Below are positions 25,253 to 33,486 of a DNA stretch of 64,000 nucleotides, piece by piece. The stretch is from Thermosporothrix hazakensis. GTDB lineage: Bacteria; Chloroflexota; Ktedonobacteria; Ktedonobacterales; Ktedonobacteraceae. The notes beneath the pieces are model-generated. The model had not been told where the DNA came from and did not search any database. It saw only the letters and a list, made by a program, of their open reading frames with translations. The stretch covers positions 1-64,000 of the forward strand of contig NZ_QKUF01000017.1 of the NCBI RefSeq assembly GCF_003253565.1, in the 5' to 3' direction. How positions within the stretch are numbered: the stretch's first letter is position 1; each line of letters opens with the position of its first letter. A program made the translations under genes and the position numbers.

Positions 25253-26445
25253 GCTTTGTTGTCCCTGTTCTGCAAAGATAGTGTGATACGTTGAATCAGT
25301 CCTGTCAGTAATGCAATCCGTTCGGGTAGGTAGTCAAGCTCAATGTATTCATCTGGATTGTGTGCCTTGCCGCCTCCTGCTCCAAGCCCGTCGATGGTAG
25401 GAATACCCAGGCTGGCCGTGGTATTGGCATCAGAGGCACCTCCAGTAGTGAGAGCCTGGATCTGGATACCCAGTTCAGCCCCGGCCTCCTGGGCCATGTG
25501 AACCAGATGTGCATTGCGTTCTGAGGGCTCAAAAGGCTGACAGCGAAAGCCACCACTCAGGCTGACTGTTGTGCCCTCAATTTTACGCCGGGAAATAGTT
25601 TTCCGTATCGCTCCTTCCAGGGCCTTAATCCCTGCGCGAGTGCTGGCGCGCACATCCATTTCGCAACAGGCATATTCTGGTACCACATTGCCGCGTGTGC
25701 CGCCTTGAATGGTCGTGACACTGAGTGAGGTGCCGGGAATCGTGCCGTGCAGTTCCTGCAACAGCCCGACCAGGTGAGCCAGCTCAACAATGGCGTTGCG
25801 TCCCTTCTGTGGCTCGACTCCTGCATGTGCTGCTATCCCATGCACTTCAACCCGATAGAGCCCGGAACCCCTGCGAGAAGAGACTACCGAGCCCAGTTCC
25901 CGCCCCGGCTCAAGGACAATGACGGCATCGGCTTCCTGAGCAAGCTCTGTGACCAGCGGCTTACTTGAGGGCGAGCCGATCTCTTCATCGCTGTTGAAGA
26001 GAAAGGTGATATGCTGATAGTTCCGCTCCTCAAGCAGCTCTACTGCATATATGCCAATCAGCAGGCCGGATTTCATGTCGAGCACGCCCGGACCCTTTGC
26101 AATGCGTTTCTCTGGCTCGTTCTCGGCAGCACAAATCCTGAACGGGCGCTGTTGGGCCTCGCCATCCAGGAAAACGGTATCCATATGCCCGATCAGCAGA
26201 ATACGGGCACCGTTTGGGTTCTCACCGGGATGTGTCGCGATCAGATGATTACCGTACTGAGTCTGGTGATCGAAACGAACTTGATAGCCCTTTTCCAGAA
26301 AGCGCCTTTGCAGATAGGCACCGACGCGATCGACTCCTGCTTTATTGTCTGTGCCGGAATCGATGTTTACGATCGCTTCGAGATCTGCCAGGAAAGCATC
26401 TAACTCGTTGCGAGCCCGCGCCACGACTGGATGAATACTCTGCAT
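25249..26445 (-). CDS. M20 family metallopeptidase (carboxypeptidase-like)
   Basis: A 398-residue dizinc peptidase of the M20 family, close in pattern to glutamate carboxypeptidase. Motifs include the first zinc ligand in LIGHMDTVF, the bridging Asp in GPGVLDMKSG, the catalytic Glu pair in NSDEEIGSP, and a late His in GGGKAHNPDEY. The dimerisation domain (GIAAHAGVEPQKGRNA) sits in the middle. Members hydrolyse dipeptides, N-acyl or N-carbamoyl amino acids. The ATG follows the CoA-transferase stop with no gap (TAAATG) behind an AAGAAGGTG site. The downstream aminotransferase could use the released amino acid. Confidence 0.92.
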   Translation of the reverse strand: MQSIHPVVARARNELDAFLADLEAIVNIDSGTDNKAGVDRVGAYLQRRFLEKGYQVRFDHQTQYGNHLIATHPGENPNGARILLIGHMDTVFLDGEAQQRPFRICAAENEPEKRIAKGPGVLDMKSGLLIGIYAVELLEERNYQHITFLFNSDEEIGSPSSKPLVTELAQEADAVIVLEPGRELGSVVSSRRGSGLYRVEVHGIAAHAGVEPQKGRNAIVELAHLVGLLQELHGTIPGTSLSVTTIQGGTRGNVVPEYACCEMDVRASTRAGIKALEGAIRKTISRRKIEGTTVSLSGGFRCQPFEPSERNAHLVHMAQEAGAELGIQIQALTTGGASDANTTASLGIPTIDGLGAGGGKAHNPDEYIELDYLPERIALLTGLIQRITLSLQNRDNKA

Positions 26446-27621
26446 TTAGATTACACCTTCTTTCCTGAATTGTTCAATGGCCTCGACTTGAAACCCGTAC
26501 TCCTGAAGAATGGCACTGGTATGTTCTCCGAGCGCAGGAGGCTTTGAACGCATCGTTTGAGGAACATCAGAGAGACGTGGAAATGTTGAGAGCTGAGGAG
26601 GAGCATTTTCTGCTTCGCGAAAGAGGACACCACGTGCCTGCATCTGTGGATCGTTCAGGGCTTCAGCGAGCGTATAGACTGGACCCACACAGCTATCAAG
26701 GTCGCCCAGTTCTGCCATCCACTCATCACGCGTTTTCGTTTTAAAGACGTTGCGCAGGATGGTGAGGGCCTGTTCGCGTTCATCCGGTCCAACAGGTGAA
26801 TGAAAGGGGAGCAGTTCCAGGTGCCCGATCCGGGTACAGAATGCATGCCAGAATTTGGGTTCCAGTGCGCCAAGCGTCAGAAATTGCCCATCTTTCGTTT
26901 CATAGATATGGTAGCAGGGGAGATCTCCCGTCAGAGATGTGCGCCCCGGGAGTGGCTCTTTGCCGGTATGGAGATAGGCCGCGATCTGAAGAGGGAGCAG
27001 GGAGAGCAACCCTTCTGTCATGGCGACGTCAACCATGCGCCCTTCACCGGTCTGTTGACGGCCAAGCAAGGCGGTAAGGATGCCGATAACGGCCAGATAG
27101 CTGCCGCCGACCAGATCGCCAAATTGGGTTGGTGGCATCATAGGCCTGCCTTCCTGATCACGCAGATGATGCAACAGGCCTGCATACCCGGCATAATTGA
27201 GATCGTGCCCGGCTCGTTCGCTGTATGGTCCATCCTGACCATACCCGCTGATAGCGCAATAGATCAGCTCCGGGCGCACGGCCCGCAACCGCTCATAGGC
27301 TAGCCCCAGGCGGGCCATTACTCCGGGACGAAAGCTCTCAAGCACGACATCCGCACGCTCGACAAGACGCAGAAAGAGGGCGCGCCCGCTCTCCGTTTTC
27401 AGATTCAGAGTCATGCTGCGCTTGTTGCGATTGATGGCCTGAAAATAGAGGTTGATGCCGTTCTGATCGGTCGGGGGCATGGTCCGGGCATAGTCACCTG
27501 TGCGGGGCTCTTCCACTTTAATGACATCTGCGCCATAGTCGGCCAACATTTGCGAGGCATAGGCGCCGGGTAGCAAGCGTGAGAGGTCGAGAACGCGGAT
27601 ACCCTGTAGTGGCAAGCTCAT
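26446..27621 (-). CDS. Family III CoA-transferase (CaiB/BaiF type)
   Basis: A 391-residue CoA-transferase with the N-terminal LQGIRVLDLSRLLPGAYASQ, the PRTGDYAR cofactor loop and the conserved Asp of GHDLNYAG, expected to form the acyl intermediate. The family includes formyl-CoA and carnitine CoA-transferases and alpha-methylacyl-CoA racemase; the GHDLNY context leans to the racemase branch, but this is uncertain. It is the first gene of the operon with the M20 peptidase and aminotransferase and has a GGAGAGAG ribosome site. Confidence 0.9.
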   Translation of the reverse strand: MSLPLQGIRVLDLSRLLPGAYASQMLADYGADVIKVEEPRTGDYARTMPPTDQNGINLYFQAINRNKRSMTLNLKTESGRALFLRLVERADVVLESFRPGVMARLGLAYERLRAVRPELIYCAISGYGQDGPYSERAGHDLNYAGYAGLLHHLRDQEGRPMMPPTQFGDLVGGSYLAVIGILTALLGRQQTGEGRMVDVAMTEGLLSLLPLQIAAYLHTGKEPLPGRTSLTGDLPCYHIYETKDGQFLTLGALEPKFWHAFCTRIGHLELLPFHSPVGPDEREQALTILRNVFKTKTRDEWMAELGDLDSCVGPVYTLAEALNDPQMQARGVLFREAENAPPQLSTFPRLSDVPQTMRSKPPALGEHTSAILQEYGFQVEAIEQFRKEGVI

Positions 27622-27905
27622 AGCTCTCTCCTTTCACACCTCCTGGGAGGTGTTGCGGCTCAGTCTCTTGCTGAACAGAGGCTGTTTTATGGTTGCAAGG
27701 CGTATGCCAGATCTTATCATCGTCTGAAACTAGCGTACCAGTCTTTGGAAAGCGTTGTCAATCGCGGTGCTTCTGCTTCCCGCTTTCTCTCTCTGAATGC
27801 TCGCTTGATTCGTGGTACAATGCGATGCGGAATAGCCCTTTCTTTAACACGAGAGAGGCTGCTTGTAAGGATAGTATTTTTTCTGATGAGAGGACGTCTT
27901 GATCT

Positions 27906-28775
27906 ATGACGATTGCGATTGTTGTGCATGGAGGCGCCGGGAATATTGCACAGGAGCGGGTTGAAAGTGGCATGGCGGGATGTCGTGCCGCTGCTCTGGT
28001 TGGTATGGAGATTCTAAAGCGTGGGGGCAGTGCGCTGGATGCTGTCGAGGCGGCAGTGCGAGCGCTTGAAGATAATCCTCATTTCAATGCAGGCACGGGC
28101 TCCTGCCTGACATCTGAGGGTAATATTGAGATGGATGCGGGGATAATGGAGGGACATACTCTCCAGGTTGGGGCGGTTGCTAATATCCAGCGATTGAAGA
28201 ACCCCATTGCACTGGCCCGTAAAGTGCTGGAGAGTCCGCATGTGATGTTGGTTGCTCGTGGGGCGGAGGAGTTCGCTCACGAGAATGGCTTTGCCTTCTG
28301 TGCATTTGAAGAGCTCCTGACCGAGCGTCAGAAGATGAACTGGATGCGTGCGCAAGGCAAACTTGCGGCTGAGCCTGAGGATGTAGAAGAGAAGAAGCAT
28401 GGCACCGTCGGTGCTGTAGCGGTTGATAGCGAGGGGCATCTTGCGGCGGCAACCTCAACGGGCGGCATTGTGAACAAGCGGCCGGGCCGCGTTGGTGATT
28501 CACCATTGGTGGGCTGCGGTTTCTATGCGGATGAGCATGCCGCTATTTCCTGTACCGGCTATGGGGAGGATTTTATTCGTCTGATGATCGCCAGACGCGC
28601 TGCCGATTTCGTGGCTTCTGGCCTACCAGCACAGCAAGCTGCTGAGGCCGCGATTGCTGTACTTGGCGCGAGGGCCACTGGCACAGGCGGTCTGATTGTG
28701 GTCGATCGCGAAGGCAATGTCGGCTACCACTGGAATACGCCGCTGATGATGTATGCGGCTTTGCAGGAAGCGTAG
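27906..28775 (+). CDS. Isoaspartyl peptidase / plant-type L-asparaginase
   Basis: A 289-residue Ntn-hydrolase of the IaaA class. The precursor is cleaved before Thr167 (in KHGTVGAVAVD), which becomes the nucleophile. The HGGAG start, the FNAGTGSCLTSEG loop and the VGDSPLVGCGFYAD substrate segment are characteristic. It removes isoaspartate from dipeptides, clearing damaged protein fragments, and may hydrolyse asparagine. A GAGGAC site precedes the ATG. Its 3' end is separated from the convergent methyltransferase gene by two parS sites. Confidence 0.94.
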   Translation: MTIAIVVHGGAGNIAQERVESGMAGCRAAALVGMEILKRGGSALDAVEAAVRALEDNPHFNAGTGSCLTSEGNIEMDAGIMEGHTLQVGAVANIQRLKNPIALARKVLESPHVMLVARGAEEFAHENGFAFCAFEELLTERQKMNWMRAQGKLAAEPEDVEEKKHGTVGAVAVDSEGHLAAATSTGGIVNKRPGRVGDSPLVGCGFYADEHAAISCTGYGEDFIRLMIARRAADFVASGLPAQQAAEAAIAVLGARATGTGGLIVVDREGNVGYHWNTPLMMYAALQEA

Positions 28776-28784
28776 TGAGTGCTA

Positions 28785-28800
28785 TGTTTCACGTGAAACA
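28785..28800. promoter_or_regulatory. parS site 1 (ParB/Spo0J binding)
   Basis: TGTTTCACGTGAAACA, a perfect 16-base palindrome that matches the bacterial chromosomal parS consensus at every position. It lies 10 bases after the isoaspartyl peptidase stop. Confidence 0.9.
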
Positions 28801-28824
28801 GAAACCCGGCAAAGAGGGCCAGAG

Positions 28825-28840
28825 TGTTTCACGTGAAACA
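28825..28840. promoter_or_regulatory. parS site 2 (ParB/Spo0J binding)
   Basis: A second perfect TGTTTCACGTGAAACA, 40 bases from the first (start to start), about four helical turns. It lies just before the stop of the minus-strand methyltransferase gene. No other copy was seen in the window. Confidence 0.9.
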
Positions 28841-28843
28841 TTC

Positions 28844-29692
28844 TTATTTGTAGGCAACCACGCCGAAGGCTTCGGGACGGCGTACGACCCGTTTAAAACC
28901 GGCTTCCTGCAAGCGCTTTAACGCGCCACGGGCAACGGTGCCGCTGGACTTGCTCTCCAGATTTCCGATATAGTGGAAGAGCCGCCCGCCGCGTTTCAGG
29001 ATGCGATAGAGCTCACGATAAAACTGTGCGGAATACAGCTCACCGGCCAGGCTGAAGACGGGGGGATCATGAATAATCCGATCGAATTGGTTATCGGCGA
29101 AGGTGGGAACAACCTCATAGGCATCGCCCATACGCTGCTTGATCCTGGGATTGGTGAAGAGATCGCGTGACCAGGGATTCTGACGAGCTATCTCCTGCGC
29201 TCCCGGGTCCAGTTCGATCGTGATCACCTCTTGTGCGGTGCGAGCCGCCGCGATCGCTGTGTAGCCAAGTCCGGTTGCGGTATCAAGCACGGTGCCCTGG
29301 ATCGGGGTGATAGTGGCGATTTTTTTACGGGTATCCTCGCTCGGGTCAACATCCACAATGCGATGCATGGTAAAGCCTGCGATCAGCATTGTAGGCCAGC
29401 CATGTGTGGGCATCAGGCTACACATGCGGTTGGTCGCTTCAGAAAACACGCGAATAGGGACTATTTCTCCACCTTCCACGCGGAAACAGTTCACCTCAGC
29501 CTGCGCTATGCCCTCAAGCTGCTGCCAGGAAAGCGCCTCTCCGCCCGGGAAGGTAACGCCTGTCTCTGTAAGCGTGACGCTCGTCTGCGAAACGCCGAGA
29601 TCAGGAGTGATATCAAGCGTAGCACGGCCCGCTTTATGTGCCTCAAGCAGCGCTCTGGCTTGAATAAAAGAAAGTACGATTGATGATGTCAT
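28844..29692 (-). CDS. SAM-dependent methyltransferase (COG2521-like)
   Basis: A 282-residue Rossmann-fold methyltransferase. It has motif I VLDTATGLGYTAIAAA, an acidic ribose-binding residue in TIELDPGAQ and a catalytic DPPVF motif (IIHDPPVF), the type that methylates exocyclic amines in nucleic acids. An N-terminal domain of about 130 residues precedes it. The arrangement resembles the archaeal-type predicted methyltransferases of COG2521; the target is unknown. Start was set at ATG 29692, with TGGAG nine bases upstream, rather than a TTG seven codons earlier. Confidence 0.8.
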   Translation of the reverse strand: MTSSIVLSFIQARALLEAHKAGRATLDITPDLGVSQTSVTLTETGVTFPGGEALSWQQLEGIAQAEVNCFRVEGGEIVPIRVFSEATNRMCSLMPTHGWPTMLIAGFTMHRIVDVDPSEDTRKKIATITPIQGTVLDTATGLGYTAIAAARTAQEVITIELDPGAQEIARQNPWSRDLFTNPRIKQRMGDAYEVVPTFADNQFDRIIHDPPVFSLAGELYSAQFYRELYRILKRGGRLFHYIGNLESKSSGTVARGALKRLQEAGFKRVVRRPEAFGVVAYK

Positions 29693-29762
29693 TGCACTAT
29701 GCTCCAGGATCAACGTCAGGTTTCACTGTAGCATACTGCGTAGAAGCGGTCAACGCCTTCCG

Positions 29763-30254
29763 CTACTTTGATAAGGGAACCAGCGGGGCGGTCGGTTGTG
29801 TGGCTTGCAGAAAGCTCCTGTTGCGGTTGCGATAGTCCAGGTAGTCATTGAACATGCGCAGCTCCTGCCCTTTCAAGATGCGCCGAACCTCTGCCTCAGG
29901 GAGCCAGCAGGCTTTATGCCGCAGTGAACCGCCGACAACTTCGCCCGCGAACACAAAATGACAGAGACTCGGCCTGTTCCAGCGGCTGCCCGGCAGGGAA
30001 TAGAAGTTAATGAAGCCGGTAATGCGCAGGACCAGCCCTGTTTGCTCCTCCCCTTTGCGCTCGGCGGTCTCTTCTGGGGCCTCATTCCATTTAAGCAGTC
30101 CTCCGGGGAAGATCACGCGCTTGCGAGAATGACGCAGCATCAAAAAACGGCCATGTTCTTCAACCACAAGAGAAGTGCTACTCAAAGGGGGAAGTTTGTT
30201 TCCCAGAAAGAGATTGAGGACGTTGCAAAAGATGCTTGAGAGAGTGTAGAACAT
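29763..30254 (-). CDS. Nudix-fold protein with a degenerate Nudix box
   Basis: A 163-residue protein with a Nudix fold. The box region reads GGLLKWNEAPEETAERKGEEQTG. Compared with GX5EX7REUXEEXGU, the first Glu of the REU part is Lys and one Glu of the EE pair is Gln, so metal binding may be weakened or shifted. A hydrophobic N-terminus (LSSIFCNVLNLFLGNKL) precedes the domain and may touch the membrane. The start has AAGGAGG upstream. Hydrolase activity is uncertain. Confidence 0.8.
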   Translation of the reverse strand: MFYTLSSIFCNVLNLFLGNKLPPLSSTSLVVEEHGRFLMLRHSRKRVIFPGGLLKWNEAPEETAERKGEEQTGLVLRITGFINFYSLPGSRWNRPSLCHFVFAGEVVGGSLRHKACWLPEAEVRRILKGQELRMFNDYLDYRNRNRSFLQATQPTAPLVPLSK

Positions 30255-30301
30255 AACTCGCTTCCTCCTTGATCGTTGCTTACAAGATCAATGATAGGCG
30301 A

Positions 30302-30343
30302 GAATTGTCATAGCTCTATCACGGAGCTGTCGCGGAATTGTCA
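30302..30343. promoter_or_regulatory. Symmetric element upstream of the Nudix gene
   Basis: GAATTGTCA occurs at 30302-30310 and 30335-30343, flanking an inverted repeat AGCTC/GAGCT. The arrangement looks like a regulator-binding region in the Nudix promoter. Function is inferred from position only. Confidence 0.4.
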
Positions 30344-30403
30344 CAATAGGCGGTCAGGCGTGAGGGCCAGGGGAGGAGAGCGCTTAACCGCCCTCCTCCA
30401 CCG

Positions 30404-31627
30404 CTATTGTTTGTTGTCCAGCCGTGCTTCACGCAGAGGCTGATAGAAGATGGCCAGAAACGCGACGAGAAGTTGAGGAATAGCCAGCAACACAATGGTG
30501 AGTATTGGCCCTACCCATTGAAGCAGCAGGCTGGTAGCTCCAATGCCAATCGGGCGGGAGCCGCTCATCAGCAACCGATAGGCGCTGTTGACACGTCCAA
30601 GAATGTTATCTGGTACCACAGTCAGACGATAACTGTAGAGCGGCACTGTCACTATGGGAACGATCGCATAGCCAGAGATGTTCAAAATGCTCAAAATCAG
30701 CGGATCGGGTGCGATGCAGTAGAAGAGCCAGGAGACTGCCCAATAGAGCGCGCCGAGAATGATGAGCCGGGAAAAACCAAGCCATTTCAATAATGGGGTG
30801 ACCAGCAGTGCTCCAATAATACTGCCCAGACCGCCCGATGAGAGAATAAATCCGGTCGTTGTGCTATCCGCGTGCATGCCCTGAGCAAGCATAATGATAA
30901 TAAGCGTAAATCCAGCACATGGCGCAAGCAGACCGGTGGTCAGCAGCGCCAAAAAGCGCAGGATAGGGTGCTTCCAGAGCCATATCTGACCTTCCTTCAT
31001 CTCCTGCCACAAAGTATTCACCGAGGTGGCTTGCTGCTCCTGAAAAGGGACTCTGATACAGACAAGAGAGATCACAGAGGCCACAAAGGAGAGCGCATCA
31101 AGGATAAAGGGGAACATGGGCGAGAAACTATACAGCATACCTCCGAGCAGAGGGCCAAGCATCAAACACGTGGAATAGATCACTTCATTCCAGCTTGATG
31201 CAGAGGCAAGCTGTTCCCGGGCAACGACGTTGCGCAGTGCAGCTCCCTCGGCCATCTGAAAGAAGACAAAAAGCGAGCCCTGGATGAATGCAACCAGGTA
31301 GAGGTGAATAAGAGTCAGATGGCCCAGGAAGTAGGCCAGGGGAATACTTCCCAGAGTCAGGGCGCATCCCGCGTCACTGATAATCATGATGAGCTTGCGA
31401 TCTTTTCTGTCGGCAAGTGCTCCCGCTGGCAGACAGAAGAGAATATAGGGAAGGGTTCTCAGTACAAGCATAACCCCCGTTTGCAGTGGCGAGCCAGTTA
31501 ACGCCAGTACCAGGAGGGAAAAGGTGAAGTCTGACATGAAGGAACCGAGAGCAGAGATACCCTGTCCACTGATCAAAGTCAGATACGAGCGATTTTGCCA
31601 GAGTGGCTGTGTTTTTGTGACTTGCAT
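30404..31627 (-). CDS. MFS exporter (EntS/macrolide-efflux-like)
   Basis: A 407-residue, twelve-segment major facilitator. The loop between segments 2 and 3 carries GALADRKDRKLIM, the motif A of the family, and the overall pattern is that of MFS_3 exporters such as EntS and macrolide efflux proteins. It probably expels a drug or small metabolite across the cytoplasmic membrane. The start at ATG 31627 fits other members; an ATG at 31669 is possible. A divergent PadR regulator gene and competing hairpins in the leader suggest induced expression. Confidence 0.88.
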   Translation of the reverse strand: MQVTKTQPLWQNRSYLTLISGQGISALGSFMSDFTFSLLVLALTGSPLQTGVMLVLRTLPYILFCLPAGALADRKDRKLIMIISDAGCALTLGSIPLAYFLGHLTLIHLYLVAFIQGSLFVFFQMAEGAALRNVVAREQLASASSWNEVIYSTCLMLGPLLGGMLYSFSPMFPFILDALSFVASVISLVCIRVPFQEQQATSVNTLWQEMKEGQIWLWKHPILRFLALLTTGLLAPCAGFTLIIIMLAQGMHADSTTTGFILSSGGLGSIIGALLVTPLLKWLGFSRLIILGALYWAVSWLFYCIAPDPLILSILNISGYAIVPIVTVPLYSYRLTVVPDNILGRVNSAYRLLMSGSRPIGIGATSLLLQWVGPILTIVLLAIPQLLVAFLAIFYQPLREARLDNKQ

Positions 31628-31683
31628 AAAAGGTGTTGCCTCTTTCCGGGTCAAAATGGGAAACATCAACTGACGGTGCGGAG

Positions 31684-31742
31684 GGACACCGCGTTCTGAA
31701 TGTCAAAAAGAAAGAAGCAACCGCGGTGTCCTGCGACACCGC
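31684..31742 (-). promoter_or_regulatory. Competing hairpins in the MFS leader
   Basis: Three segments, GGACACCGCG (31684-31693), CGCGGTGTCC (31722-31731) and GACACCGC (31735-31742), allow the middle one to pair with either neighbour. One fold has 10 pairs with a 28-base loop, the other 8 pairs with a 4-base loop. They lie 57-115 bases upstream of the exporter start, as in attenuators, but no T run follows on the minus strand. Confidence 0.5.
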
Positions 31743-31833
31743 CAGGGGAGAAAAGGAAGTGGAAAACGTACGCAGAAAAATGACTACTCTCTCCAATAGT
31801 AGTAGCCTGTTGTTCTGTTTGCGTCGTATTTCC

Positions 31834-31872
31834 GCCGCATAAGCCTGACGCTGTCGCTTATGCGGCTTTTCT
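31834..31872 (+). terminator. Orphan intrinsic terminator upstream of padR-type gene
   Basis: An 11-pair stem GCCGCATAAGC / GCTTATGCGGC with an 11-base loop, followed by TTTTCTT on the plus strand. No plus-strand gene precedes it, so it ends either a small RNA or a leader of the PadR gene. Confidence 0.75.
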
Positions 31873-32004
31873 TATCATGAGGAGAACTGCTTGTTGGCTG
31901 GTATTCATAGATAGGACTATGCCATATCGAAATGCTGTCTGTCAAGAGAATAGCTATCCGATGCGCTGCTGTCGTGTGATAAAATCGGGTACGGGAGGGA
32001 TGAT

Positions 32005-32532
32005 ATGCAGATACGAGAGCCAGCAGAGTACGCAATCCTTGGCCTGCTGAGCGAGCAGCCAATGCATGGATATGAGATGTTTCAACGGTTCGAGCATGGC
32101 ACACTGGGTGAAATCGTGCACCTGGAGATGAGCCAGATGTATGCGTTTCTCAAAAAGCTGGAGCGGCTTGAGGCGATTGAGGCGGTCATTGAGAAGCAGG
32201 GAGCGCGTCCACCACGCAAGATCTTCCATCTGACCGAGCAGGGGCGAGCAACCTTTACAGCCTGGCTAACGCAGCCAGTGGAGAAGCCGCGGGACATTCG
32301 GATTCTCTTTTTAATCAAACTCTATTTTCTCTTGCGCCTGCATCCCGAACGAGCCGAGATGCTGATAGAGGAACAGATTCAGGCCTGCGAGCGCTTCCTG
32401 AGCTATCTACAGTCGCGTCAGAACGAGGGTGAACCTTTTTTTGATCATGTTGTTTTGCGCAGTCGCATCTATCAAACGCAGGCGCTCCTTGAATGGTTGC
32501 GAGAGCTACGCGCTATGCGGCTACAGCAGTGA
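32005..32532 (+). CDS. PadR family transcriptional regulator
   Basis: A 175-residue regulator with an N-terminal winged helix (YAILGLLSEQPMHGYEMFQRF, MYAFLKKLERLEAIEAV) and a C-terminal helical dimerisation domain of the Vir_act_alpha_C type. PadR proteins usually repress exporters or detoxifying enzymes and release DNA on binding a ligand; the divergent MFS exporter is the likely target. GGGAGGGA precedes the ATG. The last 12 bases overlap the 3' end of the convergent SprT-like gene. Confidence 0.92.
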   Translation: MQIREPAEYAILGLLSEQPMHGYEMFQRFEHGTLGEIVHLEMSQMYAFLKKLERLEAIEAVIEKQGARPPRKIFHLTEQGRATFTAWLTQPVEKPRDIRILFLIKLYFLLRLHPERAEMLIEEQIQACERFLSYLQSRQNEGEPFFDHVVLRSRIYQTQALLEWLRELRAMRLQQ

Positions 32533-33204
32533 CGCCAGCCGGAGATGGAAGCGCGGGTTATAATCTTTGTCGCAACTGCTACAGGAGACCGGTTGCGAAT
32601 AGCGGCGGGCGCGTGGATATTGCTTCTTACAGTGCGGGCACTCATACAGGTAGCGTAGGGGCCGTGCCGCTCTGCGGGCCTTTTCCCGTCGTTGACCTTC
32701 TTCATGGAGCAGGGCGCGGAGCTCTTCCAGACTATAACCGGTAATGGCCGCTTCCTCAACGGCGATCGCATCGAAGCCGTGATGTCGGTGGCGCCGTGGG
32801 GTGCCATTGACGCGATCGGCCAGATGAATTAGTTCATGTGCAATTGTGACTTCAATTGACTGTGGCTGCATATCAGGTTCAATAAAGATCAGATGCCAGT
32901 GGACGGGGGCCATCGTATGGGGAGAACCGGAGGTCGGGCGCTGAGCGTCGGCGCGTTGGGTGCTCAGATAGCAATAACAGCCAAGCACGAGCGGGTTGAG
33001 CCGCTTCCCTGTCCACCGCGCAAACTCCCGTCGATCCTGGGTCATAGCCAGAAACGGAAGTTCTGCTGTGGGAAGAGCCAGTTTCTCCCAGTAATGGATC
33101 AGCCAGCGCAGAAGCGTTTGAGTATCCCCATGAATGATTGGTTCATCCTGTTGAGGTGGCGGCGCAGGAGCGCTTTTCTTTCTAGCGCGTGGGGCGGTGG
33201 TCAT
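32521..33204 (-). CDS. SprT-like zinc metalloprotease domain protein
   Basis: A 227-residue protein with a SprT-like core: the HELIH zinc motif (in TIAHELIHLAD), a following His cluster (RRHRHHGFD) and a C-terminal zinc ribbon (CPHC ... CSSC). The domain is related to Spartan, which degrades DNA-crosslinked proteins in eukaryotes; the bacterial role is unknown. An N-terminal Ala/Pro-rich, basic tail is probably disordered. AAGGAGAG precedes the ATG. Confidence 0.85.
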   Translation of the reverse strand: MTTAPRARKKSAPAPPPQQDEPIIHGDTQTLLRWLIHYWEKLALPTAELPFLAMTQDRREFARWTGKRLNPLVLGCYCYLSTQRADAQRPTSGSPHTMAPVHWHLIFIEPDMQPQSIEVTIAHELIHLADRVNGTPRRHRHHGFDAIAVEEAAITGYSLEELRALLHEEGQRREKARRAARPLRYLYECPHCKKQYPRARRYSQPVSCSSCDKDYNPRFHLRLASLL

Positions 33205-33405
33205 ATCTCTCCTTCTTACGATTCAGGTGACGAAACGGCATGCAGGATAGAACGTGATGAGCGTTACCGCTGTTTTCGCCTGCATCCCTGCAAAGACACG
33301 TGCGAGAGTGATAGTAGTTTCCAGTATATCAAGCAGGAAGATGAGGTGCAAGTGTAGGCTGTGTTGTGTGTCAGTTTAGATCAGCGTTTTTTGCTGAAGG
33401 TATTC

Positions 33406-33434
33406 TTGACACTACATGTATACGGTCGTAAGAT
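33406..33434 (+). promoter_or_regulatory. Sigma70-type promoter of the 33.5-kb hypothetical gene
   Basis: TTGACA (33406-33411), a 17-base spacer and TAAGAT (33429-33434). It lies about 50 bases upstream of the start, with an AAGGAG site between. Confidence 0.75.
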
Positions 33435-33486
33435 GAGGGCAAAGTAATCAGAACCAGTCCTCCGTTCTGTTAAGGAGCCACACGCG

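Noticed and set aside
28785..28840. Reading the CACGTG palindromes as a terminator or E-box
   Set aside because: No T run follows, and the full 16-base match to parS, twice, is the simpler reading.
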